A stretch of 64,000 nucleotides of DNA from Antedon bifida (lineage: Eukaryota; Echinodermata; Crinoidea; Comatulida; Antedonidae), in NCBI GenBank assembly GCA_963402885.1, contig OY727099.1:22463001-22527000 (forward strand). Direction: 5' to 3'. Position numbers and translations under genes: made by a program. The stretch's first letter is position 1. Every line of letters starts with the position of its first letter. Below, in pieces: positions 10,618 through 61,328 of this stretch. The notes below the pieces were generated by a model, which had not been told where the DNA came from, did no database searches, and saw only the letters and a program-made list of their open reading frames with translations.

Positions 10618-13500
10618 CATAGGTGAAATTACGGGACACACATGTTCTAATTTTTTGGCATGATGACGTTATCAAACTAAACTTTAAGATGACAATTTCG
10701 AAAGATAATTAATTGAGCAAAAAAATATAAGATTTGGAAAAAAATTTGGCACGTAGAAGCGCTGTGCGCGCTCTTTGAATTGTGTATAACTTTGACGAAA
10801 AATATGAAAAAACTACTTTTTCACTTCAACTGGCCATATGTTAACGTCACAACATCCGATAGGCTTAATTTTTATATGAATTAATATCTACATTTCATCA
10901 GCTTTCATAATAAATTATAATCATCAAGGTAACCTTTAATTCTGAAGAGCTGTAAGATATTCAAATTTACTGCGAAGGTGAAATTACACGGCCTACGTTA
11001 TTCAAGTTTTTACGCGTGATGACGTCATTAAAATGAAGATAGTGTCAACTCATGATAAAGATAATTAATTAAGCAAGCACATACTGAAAGTTGTGCGAAA
11101 TTCGAGCACACATAACCAAGATGCGCTCTGTTGAATGTGATAATCTACACAAAAAGATAACAAATCCTAATTTTTAAATTCAAGTGGCCATTTGATGACG
11201 TCAAAACATTTTGTACGTAAAATGTGTACATGAATTCATATCTACAACTCAATGGCTTCCAGAATAAGTTAAAAAAGTCGGGGGTCATCTTGCATTCTGA
11301 AGAATTATTTTCATTTTAAAAAAGACCTATTTTTCACCATTTTCAGAACTTTTGTAAAATTAATGTGCGCATTTTGTCATTTTTAACGTGCTCGTATAGT
11401 GTTATTTTAAGTCGGAACTGACTCAAATTTGGTGAATGTACTAAGGATGGCGAGTAGAATGAGATTTGTAAAAAAAATTCATATTTTTTACGCTTTTTAA
11501 GTATCGCGCGCGCAAAATTTTTTTTTGCGCAGTAATTTTTGGAAACAAGCAAATGGCCTAATTCATGCTCTAAATTGATCAAAACCTAATTTTGCGCGTT
11601 TTAAATTTTTAGCGCGCGATTTCACATGCATGACCTTGAAACGCGCAACTTTTTATTTGCTAATATTTTTACCCTTGATCTGAAGTTTACGTGTAGTGAA
11701 TTCCATTAATATGTGATAATGAATTTTGGAGATATGATTGATAATGTGATTTCGCAAAATGGCGTATAAATGTCGTCACGGATGAGTGATCACGCTGGAA
11801 AGCTTATTAGGATTAAGTTATATTATTTGAAAGATATTCTGAAATTTTTGTAATCATTGACATTAAACTTTTTTAGATAATTGTTACACAAAATAGTGTA
11901 CAGAAACAATAAAAAGAAAAAAAATAAAACTAGACATGAAACTCGTCACTTTGACGAGTTAGTTATCCGCACGACAAACGCCACGTGCACGTCATACGTT
12001 AGAATTTTGCACCCAGAAAAAGATTATGGCATTATGACCTGATCAGAAGAATATGATATGTTGTTAGTGCTGAATTCTGTCAATGTTGTGTCATATAGTA
12101 TATACAGTATAAACAGTATAATCTGTATACATATTACATACAGTGTAGAATAGGTGAAATTACGGGACCCGCCATTTATTCCATTTTTTAACATGGCGAC
12201 GGTATCAAAATGAAACACTAAAATACCAATTTCGGAAGGATATTATCTCAGCAACAACATATTAACATGTAGAAGAAATTTGAATACGTAAAATATAGAT
12301 GCGCGCTCTTTTAAATGTGATGAACTATGACGCAAAAGATGAAAATACAATTTTTTTTGTTCAACTGGCCATATGATGACGTCACAACGTCGGATTGGAA
12401 AAATTTTGATATGAATTCGTATTTACAATACAATAGCTTCCAGAAAACGTTTTAATCATGATTACCGCTTTTTATTCTGACGAGCTATAACAGATTGAAA
12501 GTTACTGTAAAGATGAAAATAAGTGACCCACGTTATTTACATTTTTAGACATGATGACGTCAAAAAAATTAAAATATTTTTAACCCATGCGAAAGGTAGT
12601 TGATTGACCTAAAAAATATCAAAATCTGGGTTAAAATGAAAAACGGATAAGCGAAGATGCGCTCTATTAAATGTGATGCTCTATGACAAAAGATACAAAA
12701 ATCCTATATTTTATATTCGCATGGCCATACGATGACGTCACAATGTCCTGTTAGCAATATTGATGCATGATACGATATCTACAACTCATCATCTTCCAGA
12801 ATACGTAATAAAAATAACTTTTACCGTTTAGTTTAGAAACTACGACTGTTTTAAAAAAGGTATAATTTTGACAAATTTTAAGGAATTTTTGAACTTTTTC
12901 ATCAAAAACGTACGTAAATTATCCAATTCGACGTGCTGGTATGACGTTAATTTTAAGTCGAAATTGTTTAAAAGTTGGTAAAATTACTTGAAAAGGCTGG
13001 AAAAACATAAATCACGCGGAAAAAATTGTTTTTAACGCTACGTGCGCACCGCGCGCATAAAAATATGCGCGCGTGTGGGAATTTTTGACATGCTCAAAAT
13101 GACATAAAACGCGTAGAAAGTTGATTAGAAATTGATTTTTCGCATTTTGAAATTTTAAACGCGCGTGCGCGCGTAACTTCGTGTAAAACATGCCATTTTT
13201 TTCTCACAGTCAGTTAGCGCAAGATATAACTTAAACTTTTTCTAAGTTTCAAATTAAAATGTTATATGGTTTTCGATCTATGTTAAATACGCGAAATTCA
13301 TAAAAACGCGCGTAAGTCACGTTGCGCAACTATGACGTCATTCACAATAGCGGGTGCACAACTTCACGTGAACGCCCACATGTTGACAAAGTTATAAAAT
13401 GTTATGTTTACACGTTTTTGAGTTACGCGTGACACAAAAATGACAGAAAGAAAGAAGAATACAGAAAAAAAAAAAAAAAGATGATGAAACAGGACAGTTA
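10618..13500 (+). repeat. Higher-order repeat: 0.36 kb units in 1.53 kb blocks
   Basis: Units beginning AGGTGAAATTAC or a close variant start at 10621, 10976, 12152 and 12511. The spacing is about 355-359 bp within a pair and about 1531-1535 bp between pairs. Each unit has a GGCCATNNGATGACGTCA-like middle (10832, 11187, 12367, 12722). After each pair comes a CG-rich tract with GCGCGC and then an A-rich end. The first block is the 3' half of the outer element and the second is the body of the inner one. Confidence 0.85.
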
Positions 13501-13533
13501 CAAGGAGTTATCCGCTACTAAGCGGATAACTAA
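11930..13533 (+). mobile_element. Inner hairpin-capped element nested in the outer one
   Basis: This 1.6 kb element has the same plan as its host: CTAGA, a cap hairpin (11940-11960, core CTCGTCACTTTGACGAG), a left motif GTTATCCGC (11962-11970), the 0.36 kb repeat pair, a CG-rich tract, an A-rich tract, then a right hairpin GTTATCCGCT/AGCGGATAAC (13507-13516 with 13521-13530) ending in CTAA. The end motifs differ entirely from those of the outer element, yet the relation between left motif and right hairpin is the same. It sits in the A-rich tail of the outer element, so its insertion is later. Confidence 0.6.
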
Positions 13534-13584
13534 AAAATAAAAAAAATAAAAAAAATAATAATAAAGATTTTATACAATAACAAT

Positions 13585-13614
13585 AGGTGATCATTTTATT
13601 CTAAATGATCACCT
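13585..13614 (+). other. Right terminal hairpin of the outer element
   Basis: A perfect 12-bp stem (AGGTGATCATTT with its complement) around a 6-base loop, followed directly by AA to give a CTAA end. The left arm repeats the motif at 8310-8321. Confidence 0.85.
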
Positions 13615-13621
13615 AATAAGC

Positions 13622-13686
13622 ACTAAAAATTGACAATGCTGTGGGTATCAGTGGCTGGATCTCAATGGAGATACAAAATAAAATAA
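13622..13686 (+). repeat. Fourth minisatellite unit, right of the mobile segment
   Basis: It carries TTGACAATGCTGTGGGTATC and GGCTGGATCTCAATGG and matches the three units at 8096-8277. It ends in AAAATAAGCA as expected of the array. Confidence 0.9.
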
Positions 13687-14243
13687 GCAAAAAGCTAAAT
13701 CAAAACGGTAAAGTAAAACAGCCAGAAAAATTATCAGATCTTTCAGGCAACACTAGGTCTTCATCAGTGAATATGTTTTGGTACATTTGTGCAGTGTATG
13801 TAACAAAAGCAAATGCTACACAATACCACATAATGCCTTTATCAACATAATCTCAAAACAATGGCAAAGATTTTATTTTTTTTTATGGCTATGGTCCGTT
13901 ATATAATATTAGTAATTTTTTTTTTGGGTCGCAATAAATTGTACTTTATGTTCAAAGCATATTTTGACTGACATTTAAAATTTTAAGATTTTTATAAGGG
14001 TGAAAAGTTCATATTTACAACTAAATGGTCCTTGAAGAAGAGCTCAAGGGACAGTGAATTGTCATTAAAATATCATAAACATGTCTATCAAATGTACAGT
14101 ATCACAGGCTTACTGTATTCCTTGTTCACAGTGGACTTGAAAAATGTACATTTAATCAATAGGTTTAAACCTTTAAATCTACCAATTGTTAAATTTGACC
14201 ATTGTTCGCACTAGGTGAGTCAGTTTGTCTATTTCGTGCCTAG
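13687..14243. other. Intergenic stretch, no gene recognised
   Basis: Two short frames (13641-13850 and 14032-14214) have no recognisable motif. The first partly translates the minisatellite unit. I treat both as chance. Confidence 0.5.
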
Positions 14244-14458
14244 CTTACCTGGATAAACCAACAATAGCCCCTTCTCCTCGAAGAGTGAGATATAACTCGA
14301 AAAGATGATGATGGTGGTTTGTGGGCAGGCTCCCACTTGAGGGCATAGTTCATGGACTATACCATTTGTGGAGAGGGGAATTCAATGAAAAATTCTACTT
14401 TTCGAGTTATATCTCACTCTTCGAGGAGAAGGGGCTATTGTTGGTTTATCCAGGTAAG
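14244..14458. mobile_element. Palindromic MITE with 61-bp perfect inverted ends
   Basis: Bases 14244-14304 are the exact reverse complement of 14398-14458 (61 of 61), enclosing a 93 bp spacer. The ends begin CTTACCTGGATAAACCA. Degenerate single-ended relatives occur at about 1690, 15858 and 20905. Confidence 0.9.
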
Positions 14459-53967
<39,509 letters not shown>

Positions 53968-56068
53968 CTGGCGGCACTGCGAGATCAATTTGCTCAACTG
54001 AACGTGATTGAATGATCTGTTGATGCCATGGTCTTTCGTGGGCATCTATTTTTTCTGCTTGCTTGGATGAAACTAAACTAAATATAACTGTCAATGGATG
54101 GCATCAACCCCTGTGCTAAGTGTAAACCAGTACACGCCAAGCTATACATTCGTGAGCGTTCTTTTAGAAAACTGCATATAAAGAACAATTTTGTTGCATA
54201 CTAAATAATACATTGTTTTAATGACTTGTTTTAGTGAACTGTTTAGTTTCCGTGTTTTATTAATAGGAATCGAGCCATTTTAGTAAGTAAATTCAATTTT
54301 CTGTTCCTCCAGTTCCTCTTACCCCTTACCCTCCTAGAAGAAAGTCATACCAATGTGCTCAAATTTGTTTAACTGAGTACATGATTTTCTCCATTTTTAC
54401 TTTAGCCTCCTCCTAGTAACAAATATCTAGGTGAAGTTGAATGTGTTTCCTTCAATGTGAATTATCATTCTGTACTTCCTCAAGCTTTTATCAATCTAAA
54501 CTTCGTTCCAAGACCCTTTTACATTCGATATAGTTGAGTGAATTGCTCTCGCAGACTCAAAAATATAAACCCTTTGTACATTAAATTAAATAAGTTTTAC
54601 TGATAATTTTAACACAATTTGTTATGCGGTTTTAGATGTAGTATCGTTATATAAAAAATTTTAAGTTTTACTAAAGGTTTAAGTACTGAAGTGGTCAGTA
54701 CAGGACATGTTTTAATTATAGGTTATAAGCTATAGAAACGCATGAATCGGATTATTTTAACCAAGTTTAGCATGCAGGGAATTTTTTAAATATAAGCCTG
54801 CTCTGCACTTATTATAGATATTTTATCGACCTAATTTACTTATACAGGACGTGTCTATATTAGCGTATGTAATAAATGATCTGAAAAGTTTTTGCCAAAG
54901 GATACAATATTAATATAAGACAGATGGCCGCATGTTTGTAAATATAACACTATTTTTCCTAGAACAGATTGTATTTTACTGAGGCTTTCAAAATTGTCTT
55001 TCCACGTAATAGAACAATGTTGGGTCTGACCTCTTTTAGGTGTGACCTATTTTTAGAAGAAAAAAAATTGTGAATTTTACAATGTTGAAAGTCTTGAAAT
55101 ATATAAATGGTATTAAATTCATAGGCATGTTTGTATTATGTAGATAATAGTTTAAAATTACATTAGAATTGTACAGAATTATTAAAAGAATGTGTGCATT
55201 TAAAATGTAAAAATTTTAGAAATAATTACGTTGTAAATTATATAATGAGTTGTAGCAATGTTAGAATATTAGAATTTAAAATGATTAGAATTTATGCCGA
55301 AATTTGTTTGTAATTACAAAATTTGTTTGTGGAATGTTTAATGAAAGACAGACGCAATTTGATTGGTTGATAAATGGTTCCTTAAATGAGAAAAAGTTTT
55401 GTAATGAATTTAGATTTTTAAAGACGGAATGTATATAACTGAAAATTTGAGGTCAAAGGTTATGGAATCTTGCCGGTCAAGACAACCAATGAGGTTCGCA
55501 AACAACAAACGATACAGAAATAGAATTGATGATTTGAGATTTTTCTTCTTTGAGCGTACATTTCTTTGATAGTTTTTGAATTAATGAAATATGAAATTAT
55601 ATAATGTTGGCCATCAGATGTATGATGATTGTGTTTATGTTTAGAACAATATAGTCATTCTAGTTTTACTAAATAATGTAGATAAATAAAAGGTGTATTA
55701 TTAAGTATAGAATAAACCACTATTTAGCTATAAACTTATTAGTTTAGAGACTACGCCATTTAAACGTAGTATAAGGGCATTTTTAAGTTCTATATTTTGT
55801 GATTACTGAATACTGTAGTGGTTGATCTGTAGTGAATTGAATTGTATTGTTGATTAACGTTTTTCAAATAATTGTTAAGGTGATTTTTGTCATTTTGTGA
55901 GCAACCTGTATTGATACTATCTCCATATTACACGGTGCTAAATTTAGTGGGGTTTTTGTCTAATTAATTTGTAATATATTTGCTAAAAATAGCTTTGTTT
56001 TGAAAATATATAAAGAAAGACAGACTTTCTGAGGAGATTTGGGCTAAAATAATGCCATTTTTAGTATT

Positions 56069-56220
56069 AAGCTCCAGTGTCTACACTATCAAACTAGTTT
56101 AACAAAAAAAGTGTGATGTGCACAAATATGGTAGTGATATGATATGACATCATCATGTCCATATTTGGGCACATCACACTTTTTTGTCACATAAAGTTTG
56201 ATAGTGTAGACAAGACTTTA
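56069..56220. mobile_element. MITE family A, copy 16
   Basis: Ends AAGCTCCAGTGTCTACACTA and GATAGTGTAGACAAGACTTT; one internal unit. It lies in the possible 3' UTR of HIPK. Confidence 0.85.
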
Positions 56221-56972
56221 AATAGTGACATGTGCTAACCGCGGTTTGAAAACTGTATATATCTGTTAATTTGATGAATATGTAGATTATTATATTTAGT
56301 AAAGTAGCAAGTTTAGTTTTAAATGGCTACCTCTGTCTTAAAGTCTGCCACTTCCACTGTTAATAATAGTTTGTAGCAGTTTACTCACGTTATTTTTCTG
56401 TAGTGTTTCAATATACGTACGTATGTAGTTAATGATAAAAGTAGCAAATACATACATATTTTAGAATGTCTTCATTGGTTTAAATAGTAAAATGACAAGC
56501 TGAATTTACAACAGTGAACAGATTTTTGAATTGAGGTTTTTAAGAAAAGCATTCAAGATTATTTTTTTAAGAAATGAATATTTTTGACTTGTTGAAAATT
56601 TTGGGTAATTTTTAGAATTGTTTTTGCATGTTTTGTGTTGTTGTCGTTGTTACTAATTATGTTAGAATGTTGTCAACAAATGTCTCTTGTAACATTCCAC
56701 TAATAATAACTGCGATATTTTGTTTTCACGATGCACTGCTAAACTATGCAGCTATTGAGTCTAATAGTCATTCTGCGTCTGCACCGTATGTTCTGAGCAT
56801 GCACAGATTGACACGATAGCTTTGTAGTCTTCCGGCGCATCATAAAAACGAAAGATTGCTATACAGAACAATGATACCATTGCTATTGTACTAGACAATA
56901 ATGATTTGTTTCCATTCCAAATATATTCTCATTAGTTTCAATTCTCAAGAATTGTTTTTCTGTTTCTGAAGT

Positions 56973-57182
56973 GACCATGTTAAGATTATTCTACTGCAGT
57001 TACTGCAGTAACTACATTTATTTATGCATATTTTTAGCAAGCTTTTTTTAAATAATCATACACACAGTTTATTTACAATGATTGCCTCATAAACTCCTCA
57101 CAAACTAAAGTCAAACATTATTACAGTAAAAAATGAAGTTACTGCAGTAACTACAGTAGAATAGTATTGACATGATCTCTAA
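56973..57182. mobile_element. MITE family B, full copy
   Basis: Left GACCATGTTAAGATTATTC with CTGCAGTTACTGCAG; right TTACTGCAGTAACTACAG with TTGACATGATCTC; inner TGCCTCATAAACTCC. Confidence 0.85.
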
Positions 57183-57544
57183 GTAAAATTCACAACAAAA
57201 TGGCAAAGAACCATATTTTTTTTATAATCAAATATTTTATTCATTGTATACATTTACAATTATAGTCTTTACTATTTTATACAAGTCTTTACACTTTTAT
57301 TTTCACTTTTGAAACTTTTGAGAATATCATATTATTAATATCAATCCAGTATATGCACTGCCGTAATTTATTTGATGAGATGTTATTTGTCTAATAACAC
57401 ATCCATCAATTTTTTTTCTACTCTCCATAGCGTAGAATTCTTATACTATACTGCCAGTTTATCTGCCCTAATGACATTCATTTGGTCCATTTTTAAAAGA
57501 TTGTAGTACCACAATAACCAACTCAATACCCTCGTCAACACGCA

Positions 57545-57731
57545 CCTCTGTGTACACTATCAAACTAGTTTGAGAAAAAGAATGTGATGTTCCCAAATAT
57601 GGTGGTGCTATGCCCAAATATGGTGGTGATATGCCCAAATATGGTGGTGATATGACATCATCATGTCCATATATGGGCACATCTCATTTTTTTGTCGCAT
57701 AAAGTTTGATAGTGTAGACAGACATGGCTTA
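57545..57731. mobile_element. MITE family A, copy 17
   Basis: Ends CCTCTGTGTACACTATCAAA and GATAGTGTAGACAGACATGG; three internal units of the AAATATGGTGGTGATATG variant. Confidence 0.85.
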
Positions 57732-58178
57732 AAATGTAATTTGTTTGTTGATTCCTTCCCGACAGAAGATGGTTGTAGTATAAAGCATCAATAATTTTTA
57801 TGAATGACGTCTTACTACAATGTAATAATTAAAACTTTATTTTTGCAAAGATACTTACTACAAACATTACTTTAAAAACGATTCAATCGTGAAAACAACA
57901 ATTAAATATACCTTCCAACATCCATGTCCTATCGTTTTAAATGTCCTTATTTGCATTTCTGCCGTTGACAACATTGTGTTTATAATATAGTGGTCAGTAT
58001 TTGTTTTTTCATTCTTTTAAATTTTCCGCATGTAGAAAAAAAAGCCATAGTATTTAAATATGTATTATTCAATGAAAAATGAATTCAAATAAAATTAATT
58101 TTGAATTAAAGTGCATAAATATTAAAATATTCATTAATAAATTGTATACAATTTCTATACACCATACTTTGTTTTAAG

Positions 58179-58422
58179 GGACCATGTGAAAATTATTCTA
58201 CTGCTGTTACTGCAGTAACCACATTTTGTTTACAATTTTACCTGTGCATGCAATTATTTAGCAAGTTTTTTTTTTGTTTGGAAAGTGGGGAGGGGGTAGT
58301 AGTGGTAGTAAGCATACACACTGTTTATTGCGGTAGCTGCCTCATAAATAAAGCTAAAATCACAGTACTGCAGTAAAAAAAATGAAGTTACTGCAGTAGA
58401 ATAATCTTGACATGATCCCTAA
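58179..58422. mobile_element. MITE family B, full copy
   Basis: Left GGGACCATGTGAAAATTATT with CTGCTGTTACTGCAG; right TTACTGCAGTAGAATAATC and TTGACATGATCCC. Confidence 0.85.
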
Positions 58423-59439
58423 ATGTGTTTGTTTATATTTATTCTGTTTGTGTTCGTTTTTCAGTGAATAATGCGTTGTTTTATTGATTTTGTATTATAT
58501 ATTGGTTATGTATTATTTTAATATGAGTTGCTTTATGTATCTTGGTTGATTTTGTTGAGTACTTTAAACTAAAATGCAATTAATTGACTTGCAATTAATA
58601 TATCGATATATAAAAAATATATGTATGTAAGAAGCAAAATGCTAGAAAATGGGAAAATAATAACACATTAATTTGTATTCTGTTATTAGAAAACAAAGTT
58701 GGTTATGTAATGCATTTTGGTTTAACAACTTTTAAAATTGTTTTGTTAACACGCATAATCTAAATCCAGTATAGTGGAAGTTAATTAGTACAAAAAACAA
58801 TAATTCTGCATACATTCATAAAGAATAAGTTATGATAAAAAGATAGAGCCTGTTTTTTCCCTAGGTGAATTCAGTTTTTGCCAATGCAGAATTTACCAAA
58901 CACATGCGCTACCATACACATTGACTTCCTTTTCACTTTATGATTTGTTTATTTTAATTTAGTGTGTTTGTTAGTAATTATAGTTTGATTGCTATGGTGT
59001 TTTATTTTATTCTAGGTGCCTAATATATGTTTTTTAAACTGTGGTTAAAATTAACTATTATTTCCACTATCGATTTGTGTGCTTTTTAATAGTTGTATTT
59101 AATAAATTGCTAATCTATTTTAGAAATTATTGTCCATTTTAGAATAGTAAATGCAAATGTTTTTGTATTGTGTTTTTAATGAATGCATATATGTTGTGGG
59201 GTTTAATGTGTTTTCCAGGATGACGAAATGACACATAACTTGTAGACATGTAGTGTTAATTTGGTCCGGTATTCTCAGAATAACAACACAGAAATTATAT
59301 TATATGAATATTCAATAGGTTTTTTGGGTTATACCATTTTCCTCCAAGTAATATCCAAAGTGTTTTGCATTGATGCCATGATTATTTAATCTGTGTACTT
59401 TGTTACATATTCTCATGTATTGACAGATTGGTTTTAATG

Positions 59440-59900
59440 TCTATTTGAATAATCATTTACATATTTGTATAGACTTGTGTAGATTTTGAATATTCATTTG
59501 CATATTGATATTACATCAGACCTATTTGAATAATCATTTGCATATTGTTAATGACTTGGGGCTATTTGAATATATTTATTTGCATATTGATATTACATCA
59601 GACCTATTTGAATAATCATTTGCATATTGTTAATGACTTGGGGCTATTTGAATAATCATTTGCATTTTGATATTACATCAGACCTATTTGAATAATCATT
59701 TGCATATTGTTAATGACTTGGGGCTATTTGAATATTCATTTGCATATTGATATTACATCAGACCTATTTGAATAATCATTTGCATATTGTTAATGACTTG
59801 GGCCTATTTGAATATTTATTTACATATTCATAAATACTTCAATTTTAGTTGAATAATCATTTGCATATTTATCAATAATTTATGCATCATTTGCATATTC
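59440..59900 (+). repeat. 80-82 bp tandem array with ten ATTTGCAT octamers
   Basis: Units carrying TTACATCAGACCTATTTGAA start at 59511, 59593, 59673 and 59753. Each contains two ATTTGCAT sites spaced about 40 bp apart. Two further octamers lie in the flanking degenerate part before 59900. ATTTGCAT is the POU/Oct binding octamer; any regulatory role is inference. Confidence 0.9.
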
Positions 59901-60899
59901 TAAAGCTAAAATATCCATATAGATTATAATATTAATTTACATTTAATTACGTTAATAATATAACTTTGCATATTCATTAAATATTTATAGTTAATCATTT
60001 AAATAAATAAATAATTCATTTAGATTTGAGTGAATACGATCGGTGCACAATTGACAACAATTTAAGATGTTAGTTATTCGTGCAATACATAGATTTATAA
60101 TACGGAAAATTGTAACACTGTTGCTATGGGTTCGTTGTTAGAAAAATGTTATATTATAATGTTAGAAATTGAATGTCTTCTTGTGTGATCATGCGCAGTC
60201 GTTTAGGTAGCTTTGATACGTTAAAATTGCGGCCCAAATGATTTGGATATTTTTAATGCAAGTGGTTTAAAGCATTGTGCGTGTTGTGTTTGTTGAGCTC
60301 TAGAGTCGAATTTTAACTGTTGCCTTTTACACTGTTAAAATTCGAGGAAAATGGTGACAAAAGAAATATTGTTTTTCTGGTGTATGGGAGATTTTTTGAA
60401 TAAATAATCATATTTTACTGCATAATACTCATTGTGTTTGCTACCTTTTATTCTGTTCTGATACTTTATTGTTGAATCAGTAACATTTCATTACCATACA
60501 TACAAATAAGAAATACTATATTCCAAGCTACAGTATGATAAACAACATATTCAAACACACAAATATTTAAAATTGATTCAAATTACTATGGATGATTGGT
60601 AAAGATAAAATTTGATAGAATTTGACTATAAGTAATTGGCGAGCATGTCTGCCTATACTGTAGGCACAAACGGCGTTCCATAGTTGCAGTTTGTAGATTA
60701 GTTGGTGGCGCTTTTCGTCAACAACCTTTTTCGCACACATGTTTCTATGACTATGTTTTGGAAGTTAAAACACGCCTAATTTTTAACTAAACAAAGCAAA
60801 GTAACCTGCTAGTGCTTCAAACACAGGGGTGTTAATTGGAGGTAGCTTAAAATTATGATAATTAACATGCTAGCTTAGAGTAGAAAACTTAGCTAAAGC

Positions 60900-61256
60900 T
60901 AGGCCCTGACCTGGTGGTGGCCCTCTCTCTAGACAAGGCAAGCAGGCTAGCCTAGGCCTAGTTTCAGTCCACTGCAGTGTAGAATATACCAGCCAGGCTA
61001 GTAGGCCTAGGCCTACAGTACCTGGCCTCGCGCTACTGTACTTTCGCACCTAACGTGACCACTAGGTTCATTTTGTATTTTATAGGCCTATAATTTAAAT
61101 AAAACAGAAAGTTTGAAACTATATTTTGGGGCTAAAATTATTGACCAATTACTAATTATTATAATTAATTGTGTCGTTTTATTAATCAATTTGATAAATT
61201 ATATTTTCTAGTTTAGATTATCCACTGAAAAATAAAGAGTTGATAATAATAATATT
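60900..61256 (+). promoter_or_regulatory. POLR3B: Putative POLR3B 5' region with AGGCCTA motifs
   Basis: It lies immediately upstream of the POLR3B ATG and contains several AGGCCTA/TAGGCCT motifs (60950-61015, 61083), more GC than its surroundings, and an in-frame-free leader. No TATA box is convincing. The transcription start was not determined. Confidence 0.35.
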
Positions 61257-61328
61257 ATGGCTACAGATGATGAAACGGAAGAGAGCTTTGACAATAACAC
61301 ACTTGCAGCTCCTGTGAACACTGTTCAG
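61257..61328 (+). CDS. POLR3B: POLR3B coding exon 1
   Basis: ATG, then [20 protein letters not shown], donor CAG|GTAAAT, 24 codons. The acidic start and LAAP match the human N-terminus (EQLAAPIPTVE). Confidence 0.88.

Larger units (their letters stand above)
8278..13616 (+). mobile_element. Outer hairpin-capped non-coding mobile element (Helitron-like?)
   Basis: This 5.3 kb segment interrupts the minisatellite between AATAAAA and TAAGCAC, which are contiguous at the unit 2/3 junction. It therefore left no obvious target duplication and sits between A and T. The left end is CTAGA followed by a hairpin (stem 8287-8295 with 8299-8307) and AGGTGATCATTT (8310-8321). The right end is a 12-bp-stem hairpin whose left arm repeats that motif (13585-13596 with 13603-13614) and ends in CTAA. 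A to T insertion, no duplication and a 3' hairpin next to CTRR recall Helitrons. The left end does not start with TC and its own hairpin is atypical. No long ORF is present, so it would be non-autonomous. A related element (11930-13533) is nested inside it. Confidence 0.6.
53968..60430 (+). other. HIPK 3' UTR and/or downstream flank
   Basis: No coding frame is recognised. Possible polyadenylation signals AATAAA occur at 55685 (GATAAATAAAAGG) and near 60402 (GAATAAATAATC, followed by a GT-rich stretch). Vertebrate HIPK transcripts often have very long 3' UTRs, so either end is possible; I cannot decide from sequence. MITEs of families A and B and an octamer-rich tandem array lie inside. Confidence 0.4.

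Noticed and set aside
56628..56819. Small open frame after HIPK
   Set aside because: It has 63 codons with no motif and no splice context, within the probable 3' UTR.
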